Source: an uncultured Bacteroidota bacterium (GTDB lineage: Bacteria; Bacteroidota; Bacteroidia; Bacteroidales; 4484-276). From it: a stretch of 14,569 bases of DNA. The stretch's first letter is position 1; every line of letters starts with the position of its first letter. The position numbers and the translations under genes were made by a program. Under the pieces are notes generated by a model, which was given only the letters and a program-made list of their open reading frames with translations, was not told where the DNA came from and made no database searches. The DNA is taken from contig CAIYZW010000666.1 in assembly GCA_903930725.1 (NCBI GenBank), forward strand, positions 1 through 14,569, read 5' to 3'. Shown here piece after piece: positions 1-7,993 of this stretch.

Positions 1-762
1 ATTATTGATGATGGATCAACGGATAATACAGGAAAGATACTGGAAAAATGGATAGAAGAGCATAAAAATCATTTTAAAATAATCTTTGAATCCAGAAATA
101 ACAAGGGTGTTACCAGCACACTTAATGACCTTATAAATTTATGCTCGGGAGAATATCTTGTTTTTATTCATAGCGACGATTATTTGCTACAGGATGGGAT
201 CATTAAAAGATATTTGTATTTATGTCGTAATACCGATAAATCAGCTGTATTTGCTGATTGTATTGTTGTTGATGGAGAAAACAGGTTGATAACTGAAAGT
301 GGCCTGACTGGATTCTATAATGCTGATAAAAGGAAACTTTACGCTGATGAATCACTCAAAAAAGAAATAATTTCCAATTGGTCAGTTCCTGGCGGAACAT
401 TAATGGTAAAAAAGAAAGTTTACGATAGTTTTAAATATAACCCACATTATCTTGTCGAGGATCTCGATTTTTACCTTCGCATGTCTTCTTTAAATCAAAT
501 TGGGTTTTTAGACGAAAAAGTAAGCGCTTACAGGGTACATGGCAATAATACCTGTTTATTGGATGAGAATTTTGTTAAGGTCAGAAAAGCATTGGTTCAT
601 TCGCTTATTCGAAATTCGAAATATTTTCCATTAAATTACAAATTGTTGAGCTATCTGAGCATGATAAAATATTATAAGAGAATACTTTATTATCAATTTA
701 AAAAGGAAATTAAAAAGACACTAAAACTATTTACCCAGGATAAAAAATGTCTAACACTTTAA
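1..762 (+). CDS. Glycosyltransferase family 2, 5'-truncated by window edge
   Basis: The reading frame is open from base 1, so the true start lies before the window; 253 residues are visible. It is a GT-A fold, family 2 sugar transferase. The visible part opens with the nucleotide-sugar motif IIDDGSTDN (visible residues 1-9). The metal-binding DxD-type motif HSDDY is near visible residue 60, and the acidic VEDLDFYLRM region near residues 152-161 matches the position of the catalytic base. Such enzymes move one sugar from a nucleotide-activated donor to a lipid-linked or protein-linked acceptor at the cytoplasmic face of the membrane. A TTG at 184 could be mistaken for a start, but it lies after the DxD motif and would remove the donor site. 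The stop overlaps the next gene by 16 bp, suggesting translational coupling. Donor and acceptor cannot be told from sequence. Confidence 0.9.
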   Translation: MIDDGSTDNTGKILEKWIEEHKNHFKIIFESRNNKGVTSTLNDLINLCSGEYLVFIHSDDYLLQDGIIKRYLYLCRNTDKSAVFADCIVVDGENRLITESGLTGFYNADKRKLYADESLKKEIISNWSVPGGTLMVKKKVYDSFKYNPHYLVEDLDFYLRMSSLNQIGFLDEKVSAYRVHGNNTCLLDENFVKVRKALVHSLIRNSKYFPLNYKLLSYLSMIKYYKRILYYQFKKEIKKTLKLFTQDKKCLTL

Positions 763-2045
763 ATCAATTATTCTTCAAACTGCGCCAGCAATTCTTTAGG
801 GCAGGGTTCAGATGGTTGCCAGCCAATTTTTTAAACCCCTCTGAATCATTAAAAAAAAGAACTTTGGTGCCTTGCGATTTCATGAATTGCGGATCAGTTT
901 TATTTGTCGGACATGATGCTAACCTTGCCGGTGCGCAGGTTTTGCTTCTCAGTTTAATCAAATGGATAAATCAGAACACAGGAATAACCATAAAGCTTAT
1001 TTTACTTGACGGAGGACTGCTTTTTAATCAATTTGAGCAACTTGCAAAAACAGTTGTCTGGAAGGATTTACTAAAACAACATCCTGATATCATAAAAAGG
1101 AAAAAATGGTTAACCGGATTCGTTGGTAAAACTGATATCATTTACGGAAATTCAATCCTTTCGGCAGCCATTTATGATGAGCTAAAATTCCTGGATGTTC
1201 CGTACATTTCTCATATTCATGAACTCGAAAAATCTATTCAATCTTATGTTGGTAAAAGTACCATTCAAAAAATGATTCGTTACACTGGTAAATATATAGC
1301 CTGCTCAACCCCGGTGAGTATTAATCTTCACAAGAATCACCATATCAATCCAAAAAAAATCTCAATCGTACATGAATTTATTGAGAGAATGGAATTGGAA
1401 TTTAATAGCCCTATCAACATTTGCCGCAAAAAATTAGGGCTTGTTGAAGATGGTTTAATTGTATTTGGGTGCGGGACAGTTTGCTGGAGAAAAGGTGTTG
1501 ATATTTTTATTGATACTGCATCATTACTCAAAACACGTGGATTGAAAAATTTTCATTTCTATTGGATCGGCAAAAACCTCTGGGATGTTGATCCGGTTTC
1601 ATCCAGCCGCTATTCCTGGAGTAGCCTGGCAAAAAAGATGGAGGACAATGGCCTTACCGGCTGCATTACCTTTTTAGGGGTTAAGGAAAATGTTATGGAA
1701 TATTTTCTGGCTGGCGATGTGTTTTATTTACCTTCACGAGAAGATCCGTTTCCTTTGGTCTGCCTTGAAGCAGCACAATGTGGCCTGCCTGTTATTTGTT
1801 TTGAGGAAGCCGGTGGAATGCCTGATTTCGTTGAAAACAATGCAGGTTACACAGTGCCATTTGAAAATATAAGTATAGTCATCGAGAAGCTTATGTTTTT
1901 ACATGAAAACAAGCAAAAGCTCGAAGAACTTGGTATTGCTGCCCGACATAAGTTACTCAACCGACATCTGGTTGAAATCGCCGCACCTCAAATTTTAGAC
2001 ATTTGTCAGAATCTTCACAATCAGCATTATAAACTTTTATCTTAA
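747..2045 (+). CDS. Glycosyltransferase family 4 (GT-B fold)
   Basis: A 432-residue GT-B glycosyltransferase, a normal length for family 4. A glycine-rich donor-domain start GCGTVCWRKGVDIF is at residues 241-254, with the conserved Lys near 249. The signature SREDPFPLVCLEAAQCGLPV spans 330-349; it is the family's acidic pair in the REDPFP form rather than the more usual EGFG form. The N-terminal half holds the acceptor domain, with FVGHDANLAGAQ at 53-64 and an HIHE motif at 156-159. It likely transfers a sugar, with retention of configuration, during surface polysaccharide or O-antigen assembly in the cytoplasm. No signal peptide or membrane segment is visible, but the N-terminal 40 residues are rich in Lys, Arg and aromatic residues and could touch the membrane. 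The ATG start lies inside the end of the preceding GT2 gene, so the two are probably co-translated. Confidence 0.92.
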   Translation: MSNTLNQLFFKLRQQFFRAGFRWLPANFLNPSESLKKRTLVPCDFMNCGSVLFVGHDANLAGAQVLLLSLIKWINQNTGITIKLILLDGGLLFNQFEQLAKTVVWKDLLKQHPDIIKRKKWLTGFVGKTDIIYGNSILSAAIYDELKFLDVPYISHIHELEKSIQSYVGKSTIQKMIRYTGKYIACSTPVSINLHKNHHINPKKISIVHEFIERMELEFNSPINICRKKLGLVEDGLIVFGCGTVCWRKGVDIFIDTASLLKTRGLKNFHFYWIGKNLWDVDPVSSSRYSWSSLAKKMEDNGLTGCITFLGVKENVMEYFLAGDVFYLPSREDPFPLVCLEAAQCGLPVICFEEAGGMPDFVENNAGYTVPFENISIVIEKLMFLHENKQKLEELGIAARHKLLNRHLVEIAAPQILDICQNLHNQHYKLLS

Positions 2046-2064
2046 AAATTAGTGACGATGAATT

Positions 2065-4116
2065 ATGAATAAAAATAAACACGTTGTTTGGGGTGGATTG
2101 GCCATAATTATTACCCATGCAGCCGACAGAACAGGAGCTCCTCAAATAATCTGTAATGTGGCCAGGCATTTAAATGAAAGGTTTGGAATCAAATGCATTA
2201 CTTTTTCTTTACAATCAGGACCATTGCTTGCAGATTTTAAAAAACTCGGGGAAGCATGGGTGGTTGAAAACAACACAATAAAAGAAAAAGGCATACAGGT
2301 TAATTCCTATATCGAAAGTTTAAAGGTCAAACCCGGCTTTGCGCTGATCAACACAGCTTGCTGTGGCAACATGATGGGCGAAATCAATAAGTGCAAAATA
2401 CCGGCCATTACTTTCATTCACGATTTCACCTATATCTTTGATAACCAATATTTGCAAAATCTTTACCATCTTTCCGATCACATTGTTTACCCAGTTCAAT
2501 TTATGATTGAGCAAAATTTTATGGATTATCCTTTCGATCTGGCTAAGACCTCTGTCATCCCACAGGGGCTTTATAAAGCCGAAATGTTGGATGCAGATTA
2601 TGAGTCGCTGAGGATCAAATTCCGAAATAAATACAATGTCCCCGACGATGCTTTTGTAATTCTTGGAAATGGCTTTATCCACCCCCGCAAAGGAATTGAT
2701 ATATTTATTAATACTGCAATTCAAGTTCTGTCTGATTTAAATCATAATATTCCCGTTTATTTTTTCTGGCTTGGCGGTGAGTTAAATCACAATTCAAGTG
2801 ATGAATATGTTCGTTTTCTTTCCCGCGACATCACCAACACCAATAATAGCGAATATATCCGGTTCGTCGGTGAGGTTAAAGATGTACTTCCCTATTATGC
2901 GATGGCTGATTTGTTTTTCCTTTCGTCTCGTGAAGACCCATTCCCAACAGTGGTTTTAGAAGCTTTTGCTGCTGCTTTACCTGTAATTGGTATCGAAGGC
3001 TGTTCCGGTTCAATTGAAATTATTAAAAATACCGGAAATTTTTCCGTTCCGTATAATAAACGTGGAGAGTTGGCAAAGGAATTAATTAAACTTATCTATG
3101 ACCGACCTCTGCTTTCTGATGCAGGCAAAAGCGGAAGAAAATTGGTATTCGAGGATTACAACTTTGAAGATTATGTTGATAAAATCGTGGATTTGATAGA
3201 GTCAAAAATCGATTTCAGCCCCGGGAACCGACCCGTCTTAATAAAAGTCAGTATTGGAAACAGGTTATTTAATTTTTGGAAAAAATTCTTAAAGAAAATC
3301 TTAAGTAAACCCATGCCATGGACTCGTATTACTTATGCAGAAGCGATAAACAGCTTCATTGAAAAGATGTTTTCTTTTTGGAAGAAAGGACAATCTCGTT
3401 CCGATTGGCATCAATCTGTTTGGAAAAAGTTGTTACCAGATGAAAAGGCTTATTGGGAAAGGTGGCTTGAAGATAAAAGCAATAAATCGTTTATGTTTAG
3501 GTTGGATCCAAAATCAAAAATTCAAGATTGGCTGGCTGTTTATCTCAACACTGAACTTAAGGTAAATCGAATCCTGGATGTTGGATCCGGTCCGCTGTCC
3601 AATATTGGAAAGCAATGCGAATTTTGTGACCTTGAAATTGTGTGCTGCGATGTTTTGGCCGATGAGTATCGTGAGCTATTACTTAACCATGAAATCAAGC
3701 CACCCTTTGAAATCCGCAAGGCTGAGGGTGAACGCTTAACTTCGGTCTTTCCGGAAAATGAATTTGATATCGTATTTTCCAATAATGCAGTTGATCATAC
3801 TTATGACGCTTTCAAGACTATTCATGAAATGATTAAAACCGCAAAGGTGGGTGGGTTTGTTGTTATTCAGGTATCAGAAAAAGAAGGGCAAAGGAATCTT
3901 TATCGGGGGTTACATCAATGGGATTGCTATGTTAAAGACTCCCGTTTTTTGATAAAAAGGCGATATATGGATGAAGTGGATGTGGGGGATAAATTTAAAC
4001 TTCTGGCAGAAGTAACCGAACTTTCGTATGTTTATGAGAATCCTGCCGGATTACCATGGGATCATCAGCACATTCGGTTCGTTTTAAAAAAGACGACAAA
4101 TCGAACAATTAACTAA
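2065..4116 (+). CDS. Bifunctional protein: GT4 glycosyltransferase fused to SAM-dependent methyltransferase
   Basis: At 683 residues this is almost twice the usual GT4 length. Residues 1-375 form a GT-B glycosyltransferase: a donor-site loop GNGFIHPRKGIDIF at 201-214 and the signature SSREDPFPTVVLEAFAAALPV at 287-307. A basic, Trp/Phe/Lys-rich linker follows (about 376-450), which could contact the membrane. Residues about 455-675 form a class I methyltransferase: motif I ILDVGSGP at 503-510, an acidic residue after the second strand at Asp529 (CCDVL), AEGERL at 553-558, and FDIVFSNNAVDH at 567-578, as in the Methyltransf_11 group. The obvious reading is that one chain adds a sugar and then methylates it or an adjacent residue. 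The GT half resembles the preceding gene, suggesting tandem duplication before fusion. The start is 19 bp after the upstream stop, so it belongs to the same operon. Sugar and methylation site are unknown. Confidence 0.9.
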   Translation: MNKNKHVVWGGLAIIITHAADRTGAPQIICNVARHLNERFGIKCITFSLQSGPLLADFKKLGEAWVVENNTIKEKGIQVNSYIESLKVKPGFALINTACCGNMMGEINKCKIPAITFIHDFTYIFDNQYLQNLYHLSDHIVYPVQFMIEQNFMDYPFDLAKTSVIPQGLYKAEMLDADYESLRIKFRNKYNVPDDAFVILGNGFIHPRKGIDIFINTAIQVLSDLNHNIPVYFFWLGGELNHNSSDEYVRFLSRDITNTNNSEYIRFVGEVKDVLPYYAMADLFFLSSREDPFPTVVLEAFAAALPVIGIEGCSGSIEIIKNTGNFSVPYNKRGELAKELIKLIYDRPLLSDAGKSGRKLVFEDYNFEDYVDKIVDLIESKIDFSPGNRPVLIKVSIGNRLFNFWKKFLKKILSKPMPWTRITYAEAINSFIEKMFSFWKKGQSRSDWHQSVWKKLLPDEKAYWERWLEDKSNKSFMFRLDPKSKIQDWLAVYLNTELKVNRILDVGSGPLSNIGKQCEFCDLEIVCCDVLADEYRELLLNHEIKPPFEIRKAEGERLTSVFPENEFDIVFSNNAVDHTYDAFKTIHEMIKTAKVGGFVVIQVSEKEGQRNLYRGLHQWDCYVKDSRFLIKRRYMDEVDVGDKFKLLAEVTELSYVYENPAGLPWDHQHIRFVLKKTTNRTIN

Positions 4117-4117
4117 A

Positions 4118-4380
4118 ATTCCACTGATATTAACGCGATTTTTTTCAATTCTCAGGGATATCTTACAAATATTTCAACATGATGAACCACCATAGTATGA
4201 CGTGATTGGGTAAGGAGTTCGAAAAGTGCCGACTGTTTTAGAAAATTCATGCAAATGCGATTAACTAAAAGAAGTGATATTATTGCCATTTTAACTATCG
4301 GTGCTTATGGGGAGGTGATGTCATCACACTACAACATGCACGAAAAGGTTCAATCTTATTATTCGGGAGGGTTTGATTAG
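4118..4380 (+). pseudogene. lysA: Decayed 3' end of a diaminopimelate decarboxylase-like gene
   Basis: This stretch has no intact gene, but its translations spell out the C-terminus of LysA-type PLP decarboxylases in order. In one frame, HDEPP-stop-YDVIG (about 4175-4211) matches the family segment ending in YDVVG. After a frame change the remainder reads SKSADCF, then RSDIIAI, then TIGAYGEVMSSHYN, and stops at 4380. The family pattern there is ESxDxFGK, RGDxxAI, GAYGxxMxSxYN. The stretch before it (from about 4126, TDI then YLTNIS) may be a further degraded match to the TDLIRPALY region. The cysteine of the active-site CES motif is lost, in-frame stops are present, and the first roughly 300 residues are absent, so the relic cannot be functional. 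It lies directly after the GT-methyltransferase stop, suggesting a deletion or recombination scar. Group IV decarboxylases other than LysA share these motifs, so the exact substrate is less certain than the family. Confidence 0.75.
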
Positions 4381-4444
4381 TATTTGACTGCAATAATCCT
4401 GATAAAATGAAATGTATTTTATGATTTGTTTCAAGTGAAAACAC

Positions 4445-5446
4445 CTATGCAAATACCTGATTTAATGTCCTTTCACCGTAATTTATCAGGTACTTTCTCA
4501 ATAATCTTGATCCGAAAAATACAACAGGTGCTTTCAGCATTTTTCTTCGGGCTTTGTAGCAGATTTTTAACCACCGGTTAAAAACAACTTCCAGTAATTG
4601 TTCCTGATCATATACCTTCAGCCTACGATTATGGTTCAGAATTTCCAATAGAAATGCTTCTGTCTTCAATACCATTTCAGAATCCTCAATTAAAACATCA
4701 TTTTTGATCAAAAAATGACAATCCAGTTGTTCTTTTGTCAAATCCATTTCAAGGTTATTAAAAAGGATGCGGAAAATCTTTTCCTCCTGAAGTGCTAAAT
4801 TGTAAGGATAAGATTTGGTGATACTTGTCTGATGAATTCTGTATTTTAAAAGGTATTGCGGAAAATTCCACACCTTCCATTTCCTGGCCACATCACAACA
4901 CAATTTATAGTCCTCCACCATGTCAAATCCTGATTTGTATCCTTCCTTAGGAATAGCATCTCGCCGCAAGATTATAGCCGAATGCGTAAAATAGTTCTTG
5001 AACAACATCAGCGATGGCACCATGTTTTGATTGGCGTTTAGCTTCCAGTGTTGTTTCAAGGTATAGCCCTCCTGGTTTATTAGTAGCACCCATGATCCAA
5101 GTAATCCAATTTCAGGGTGTTTTTTCAAATAAGCAATTTGCCTCTTAAACTTTTCTGGCAACGCTACATCGTCCGAATCAAAAGGTGCAATGAATTTTCC
5201 CTGTGCTACTTCTAATCCTTTATTTCTTGAATAAACGATACCTTCGTTAACCTCATTGTTCAAAATCTTAATTCGGGGATCGTTAAAATTCTTCACCACT
5301 TCAAGGCTGCTATCTGTTGAACAATCGTTAACCACAATCAGTTCAAAATCACCAAAGCTTTGTGCCAATAAACTTCCGATAGCTTCGCCAACATACTTTT
5401 CGTTGTTGTACAATGGCATAATTATACTTAATTCAGGATTAGTCAT
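4445..5446 (-). CDS. Glycosyltransferase family 2
   Basis: A complete 333-residue GT-A sugar transferase on the minus strand. From the chosen start the protein begins MTNPELSIIMPLYNNE, the standard beginning of the family. The nucleotide-binding NDCSTD is at residues 40-45, the metal-binding DSDD at 90-93, and the VEDYKL catalytic-base region at 177-182, followed by a KYRIHQTSIT segment typical of family 2 enzymes from polysaccharide loci. An in-frame ATG at 5467 would add seven residues, but that position coincides with the likely transcription start of the promoter at 5475-5506, so 5446 is preferred. The gene faces the three-gene glycosyltransferase unit and is separated from it by a lysA-like relic, so it is an independent transcription unit. 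It resembles the enzyme at the left window edge in family and layout. Donor and acceptor are unknown; loss of metal binding is not indicated. Confidence 0.92.
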   Translation of the reverse strand: MTNPELSIIMPLYNNEKYVGEAIGSLLAQSFGDFELIVVNDCSTDSSLEVVKNFNDPRIKILNNEVNEGIVYSRNKGLEVAQGKFIAPFDSDDVALPEKFKRQIAYLKKHPEIGLLGSWVLLINQEGYTLKQHWKLNANQNMVPSLMLFKNYFTHSAIILRRDAIPKEGYKSGFDMVEDYKLCCDVARKWKVWNFPQYLLKYRIHQTSITKSYPYNLALQEEKIFRILFNNLEMDLTKEQLDCHFLIKNDVLIEDSEMVLKTEAFLLEILNHNRRLKVYDQEQLLEVVFNRWLKICYKARRKMLKAPVVFFGSRLLRKYLINYGERTLNQVFA

Positions 5447-5474
5447 AAAGCTACAATAAACTAACATTTGATGG

Positions 5475-5506
5475 CGAAAATAAATAAAAAAAATTCATTA
5501 AGCAAA
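5475..5506 (-). promoter_or_regulatory. Probable Bacteroidota housekeeping promoter for the minus-strand GT2 gene
   Basis: Read on the minus strand, TTTG (5506-5503) is followed after 20 nt by TATTTTCG (5482-5475). This is one mismatch from the Bacteroidota -7 consensus TAnnTTTG, with a suitable -33 box. The implied start of transcription is close to 5467, giving a leader of about 20 nt to the ATG at 5446. The assignment rests on consensus match and position only. Confidence 0.5.
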
Positions 5507-5548
5507 GCCTAAATAAATAGATTAAAAAAATTAGCAATTTTGATAAAT

Positions 5549-5839
5549 TCACATTAAAATATGTGGACAAAATAAATTAGTTTTTATTTGAGTAAAACAG
5601 TGGAATTCATCTTCATAGCCTGCAGCTATTTGAATGATTTGCTGACTGAGTAATGATTTGATATCATGTTGTACATGTCCCTGATGACGGGGGTCAATAA
5701 TACATGAGGCAAGTCTGCCAATTATACCAATCTGATTTTCAACTTCTTTGAGCAAAAACAAACCACCATCGCTTGATGTTTGGGCTAAACTGAATCGAAC
5801 TTCAATGGGTTTTCTTTGAATTTCTGACAGGTTGAACAA
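5549..5839 (-). pseudogene. IS1380-family transposase, N-terminal remnant
   Basis: A 96-residue open frame whose first roughly 75 residues match the start of IS1380-type DDE transposases. Landmarks are SSDGGLFLLKEVENQIG, IDPRHQGHVQH and QIAAGYED, in the family's order and spacing. Intact members of this family run to roughly 400-480 residues. Here the match stops at GYED and a short unrelated tail follows to the stop, so the DDE catalytic residues are absent. The frame opens with a TTG directly after an in-frame TGA, and no proper start is visible, which suggests 5' damage as well. No convincing terminal inverted repeats or target duplication were seen on either side. It is a dead fragment that marks past insertion next to the glycosyltransferase region. 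Confidence 0.8.
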
Positions 5840-6012
5840 TGTTGGTCAAAAAAATCTGCCGTTTTTTCATTGCTACTTGAATTATCTTGGCTAAATTTTC
5901 TAATGGGAATTATTCAGTGATTCTTACGCCGAAAAGATATTGATTATCAATGAGTAAACCAAATATAATTCCCTCATTTTTTGTAATTTATGAATAATTC
6001 AGGTTAACTAAA

Positions 6013-7713
6013 TCAATACTTTACAGCATGTAAAACATCATACTTTCCGTTGTAAATCACCTTTACAAAGTAAAGCCCTGCCTGAAGCTGTCGAAAACCA
6101 TTTAGTTCAATATCTGTGATTAATCCTGCATCGAATTTTGAAACAAAAAGTTGTTTTCCACCAAAAGCATAAGCCTCCACTGTCACCGGACTTTCAATCA
6201 GCGTGTTAGCCGTAAGAAAAGTTGTTCCGGAAAAAGGATTTGGTGACAAGGTGAAAACAGGTAATTCGTTTTCCAGGTCTTTGCCTAATGAAACATAAAG
6301 CAGTACATTGTATGTTGCCATGATGTTGGGAATGCCCCATCCCATGAAATTATCGGGGGAAGTGGATTGAGAAGCGTTTGCTTTCAATGCTGAGCTTATG
6401 TTTTCGGCAGAAACATTGGGTACCGCCTGCCATAGGCAAGCCAATGCACCGGCAACAATGGGTGTTGAAAACGAAGTTCCTGTGCCAACTGTTAGTACTC
6501 CGTTTCCATAAATGATAGCAGTGTTGTATCCTTGAGCCATCACATCAGGTTTAATTCTTCCATCGGCGGTTGGCCCCTTTCCGGTTAATTCCTGGTAAAT
6601 TCCGCTTTCATTCACTGCACCAATGGCCAAAACGCTATCGCCATCAGCGGGAGTGCAAACATGAAACCATGGGCTTTCACCATCATTTCCAGCACAATTT
6701 AAAACAAGAATACCCCTGCTGGCTGCAATGTCTCCTGCACGGGCAATTGGTGTTGTGTTGCCGTCGAGATCGGAATAGGAATGGTTATAAGCAGGATTGT
6801 CGAATAACGTGTATCCCAGTGAAGAAGTGATGATATCCACGCCGGCACTGTCAGCAAGTTCTGCGCCTGCAACCCAGTTATATTCTTCCAGTAAATACTC
6901 CCCGCCCCAGCCATCTTCGGTACGAATCAACCAATAAGCAGCATCGGGAGCTGTACCGATAATCTGACCCGGAAGATTTGCCCCCATAATTGACAATACG
7001 CTCTCACCATGTGTATGATTTTGAAATACATTACCGCCGGGTGTCGCAAAATCACGGGTTCCGGCAATCAGATTTTGTTGCCACAAATAGGCAAATGCTT
7101 CCCCCTGATCCACATCCCAAAAGCCGGCATCAAGAACAGCTACCATCATACCCTGACCTGTAAAACCCAGGTCGTGTAATTGATTAACACCAATCATCGA
7201 AACCTGATTCCAGGCATTTCCATAATCCAGGCTGCCTGTTGATTTATTGCCTAATGGAATTGTTGGCTGGCCAATTTTATAAGGTGGGATTGCATCTAAC
7301 CCATTAAGGTTATTAACTCCCGAACTGCCTTTTACACCATCTTGCCCTCCTTTACTGGCAAGATTGATAGAATCAACAAAAGGAAGTGCCAAAATTGCCT
7401 CGAGTACAAAAGGGCTATCTGTACTGACGGCAACCGCATTTAACCACTTTATTGGATAGAGAAAAACTGCTCCTGTTGCACTAATCTGACTGATGTATGA
7501 AGGTGTGACTGGCAAATCCTTTTCATCGAGGGCAATGTTATACTTGATGCGTCGGTCAATGGCTCGTGCTGAAAGGAATTCCTCCGGATTGTTCAATGAG
7601 TATGGAGAATTGTTTTTATCCGTAAGAAACACTACATGTTTTTCCAATACTTTCTGAGCATTTAACACGTAGAACGGAGCCAACAGAAAAAATAAGATAA
7701 AGAAGTGTTTCAT
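6013..7713 (-). CDS. Secreted subtilisin-like serine protease (S8) with T9SS sorting domain
   Basis: A complete 566-residue exported protease. Residues 1-19 form a signal peptide ending LNA before Gln20. Residues about 25-115 match the N-terminal propeptide-like region found in Bacteroidota S8 proteins (FLSARAIDRR, DLPVTPSYI, KWLNAVAV). The catalytic domain carries all expected residues: Asp195 in VAVLDAGF, His235 in HTHGESV, oxyanion Asn343 in CAGNDG and Ser414 in GTGTSFSTP. The last 80 or so residues form a type A T9SS sorting domain starting at LSPNPFSG and ending in a VKVIYNGKY-type strand. The protein should therefore cross the inner membrane by Sec, cross the outer membrane by T9SS, and be released or anchored at the surface. 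It is transcribed alone, divergently from the ECF sigma gene, with 280 bp between the two starts. Substrate unknown; a role in protein degradation or in processing surface proteins is possible. Confidence 0.95.
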   Translation of the reverse strand: MKHFFILFFLLAPFYVLNAQKVLEKHVVFLTDKNNSPYSLNNPEEFLSARAIDRRIKYNIALDEKDLPVTPSYISQISATGAVFLYPIKWLNAVAVSTDSPFVLEAILALPFVDSINLASKGGQDGVKGSSGVNNLNGLDAIPPYKIGQPTIPLGNKSTGSLDYGNAWNQVSMIGVNQLHDLGFTGQGMMVAVLDAGFWDVDQGEAFAYLWQQNLIAGTRDFATPGGNVFQNHTHGESVLSIMGANLPGQIIGTAPDAAYWLIRTEDGWGGEYLLEEYNWVAGAELADSAGVDIITSSLGYTLFDNPAYNHSYSDLDGNTTPIARAGDIAASRGILVLNCAGNDGESPWFHVCTPADGDSVLAIGAVNESGIYQELTGKGPTADGRIKPDVMAQGYNTAIIYGNGVLTVGTGTSFSTPIVAGALACLWQAVPNVSAENISSALKANASQSTSPDNFMGWGIPNIMATYNVLLYVSLGKDLENELPVFTLSPNPFSGTTFLTANTLIESPVTVEAYAFGGKQLFVSKFDAGLITDIELNGFRQLQAGLYFVKVIYNGKYDVLHAVKY

Positions 7714-7910
7714 AGTAAAAGCATTACAAAGTAAATAGTTATCTTAAAACCGATGCAAATATTATAAATTAATAAAGCTTTCATCCTAATCTTCCAGCAA
7801 AAATAAGTGTTTATAAAATTCAATATCAATAAATTGTGATAATGACTCAATAAATACAAAATATTTCCCAGAAACGATAAAAGGAAACTAATTTCTCAGC
7901 CGTGAGATAG

Positions 7911-7944
7911 TTTGTTCCGGAAAAGATATTTTTTCTTAATTTTG
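7911..7944 (+). promoter_or_regulatory. Probable housekeeping promoter upstream of the ECF sigma gene
   Basis: TTTG at 7911-7914 and TAATTTTG at 7937-7944, 22 nt apart, match the Bacteroidota -33/-7 pair; the -7 box fits TAnnTTTG exactly. Transcription would start near 7951, just at the beginning of the second, ECF-style motif. The sigma gene thus appears to have a basal promoter followed at once by an inducible one. The rest of the 280 bp gap towards the divergent protease gene (7714-7910) is AT-rich, and no clear site for the protease promoter could be fixed there. Confidence 0.55.
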
Positions 7945-7952
7945 CGTTAAGA

Positions 7953-7980
7953 TGCAACCATTTTATTCATTCAGCACCTA
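7953..7980 (+). promoter_or_regulatory. ECF-type promoter motif (copy 1), upstream of the sigma gene
   Basis: TGCAACC (7953-7959), a 15-nt gap, then CACCTA (7975-7980). The AAC core at the -35 position fits the general pattern of ECF sigma promoters. A near-identical element is at 13743-13769, upstream of another gene; the first 13 bases, ATGCAACCATTTT, are the same in both. Transcription from it would start around 7987, only a few bases before the ATG at 7994, so the leader would be very short. Placement just before the sigma gene suggests autoregulation. Confidence 0.6.
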
Positions 7981-7993
7981 TTAGGTCGAAAGC

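Noticed and set aside
2320..2724. Minus-strand open frame of 134 residues inside the GT4-methyltransferase gene
   Set aside because: It is antisense to the well-conserved GT4 domain and shows no recognisable motif; a shadow of the real gene.
5550..5565. Small inverted repeat CACAT-N6-ATGTG at the end of the transposase relic
   Set aside because: Only 5 bp arms in AT-rich sequence, no T run and no matching partner at the other end; not convincing as terminator or IS end.
5939..5951. Palindrome ATTGA-TTA-TCAAT downstream of the S8 protease gene
   Set aside because: Short and AT-rich, with no following T tract; chance expectation is high, so not called as a terminator or operator.
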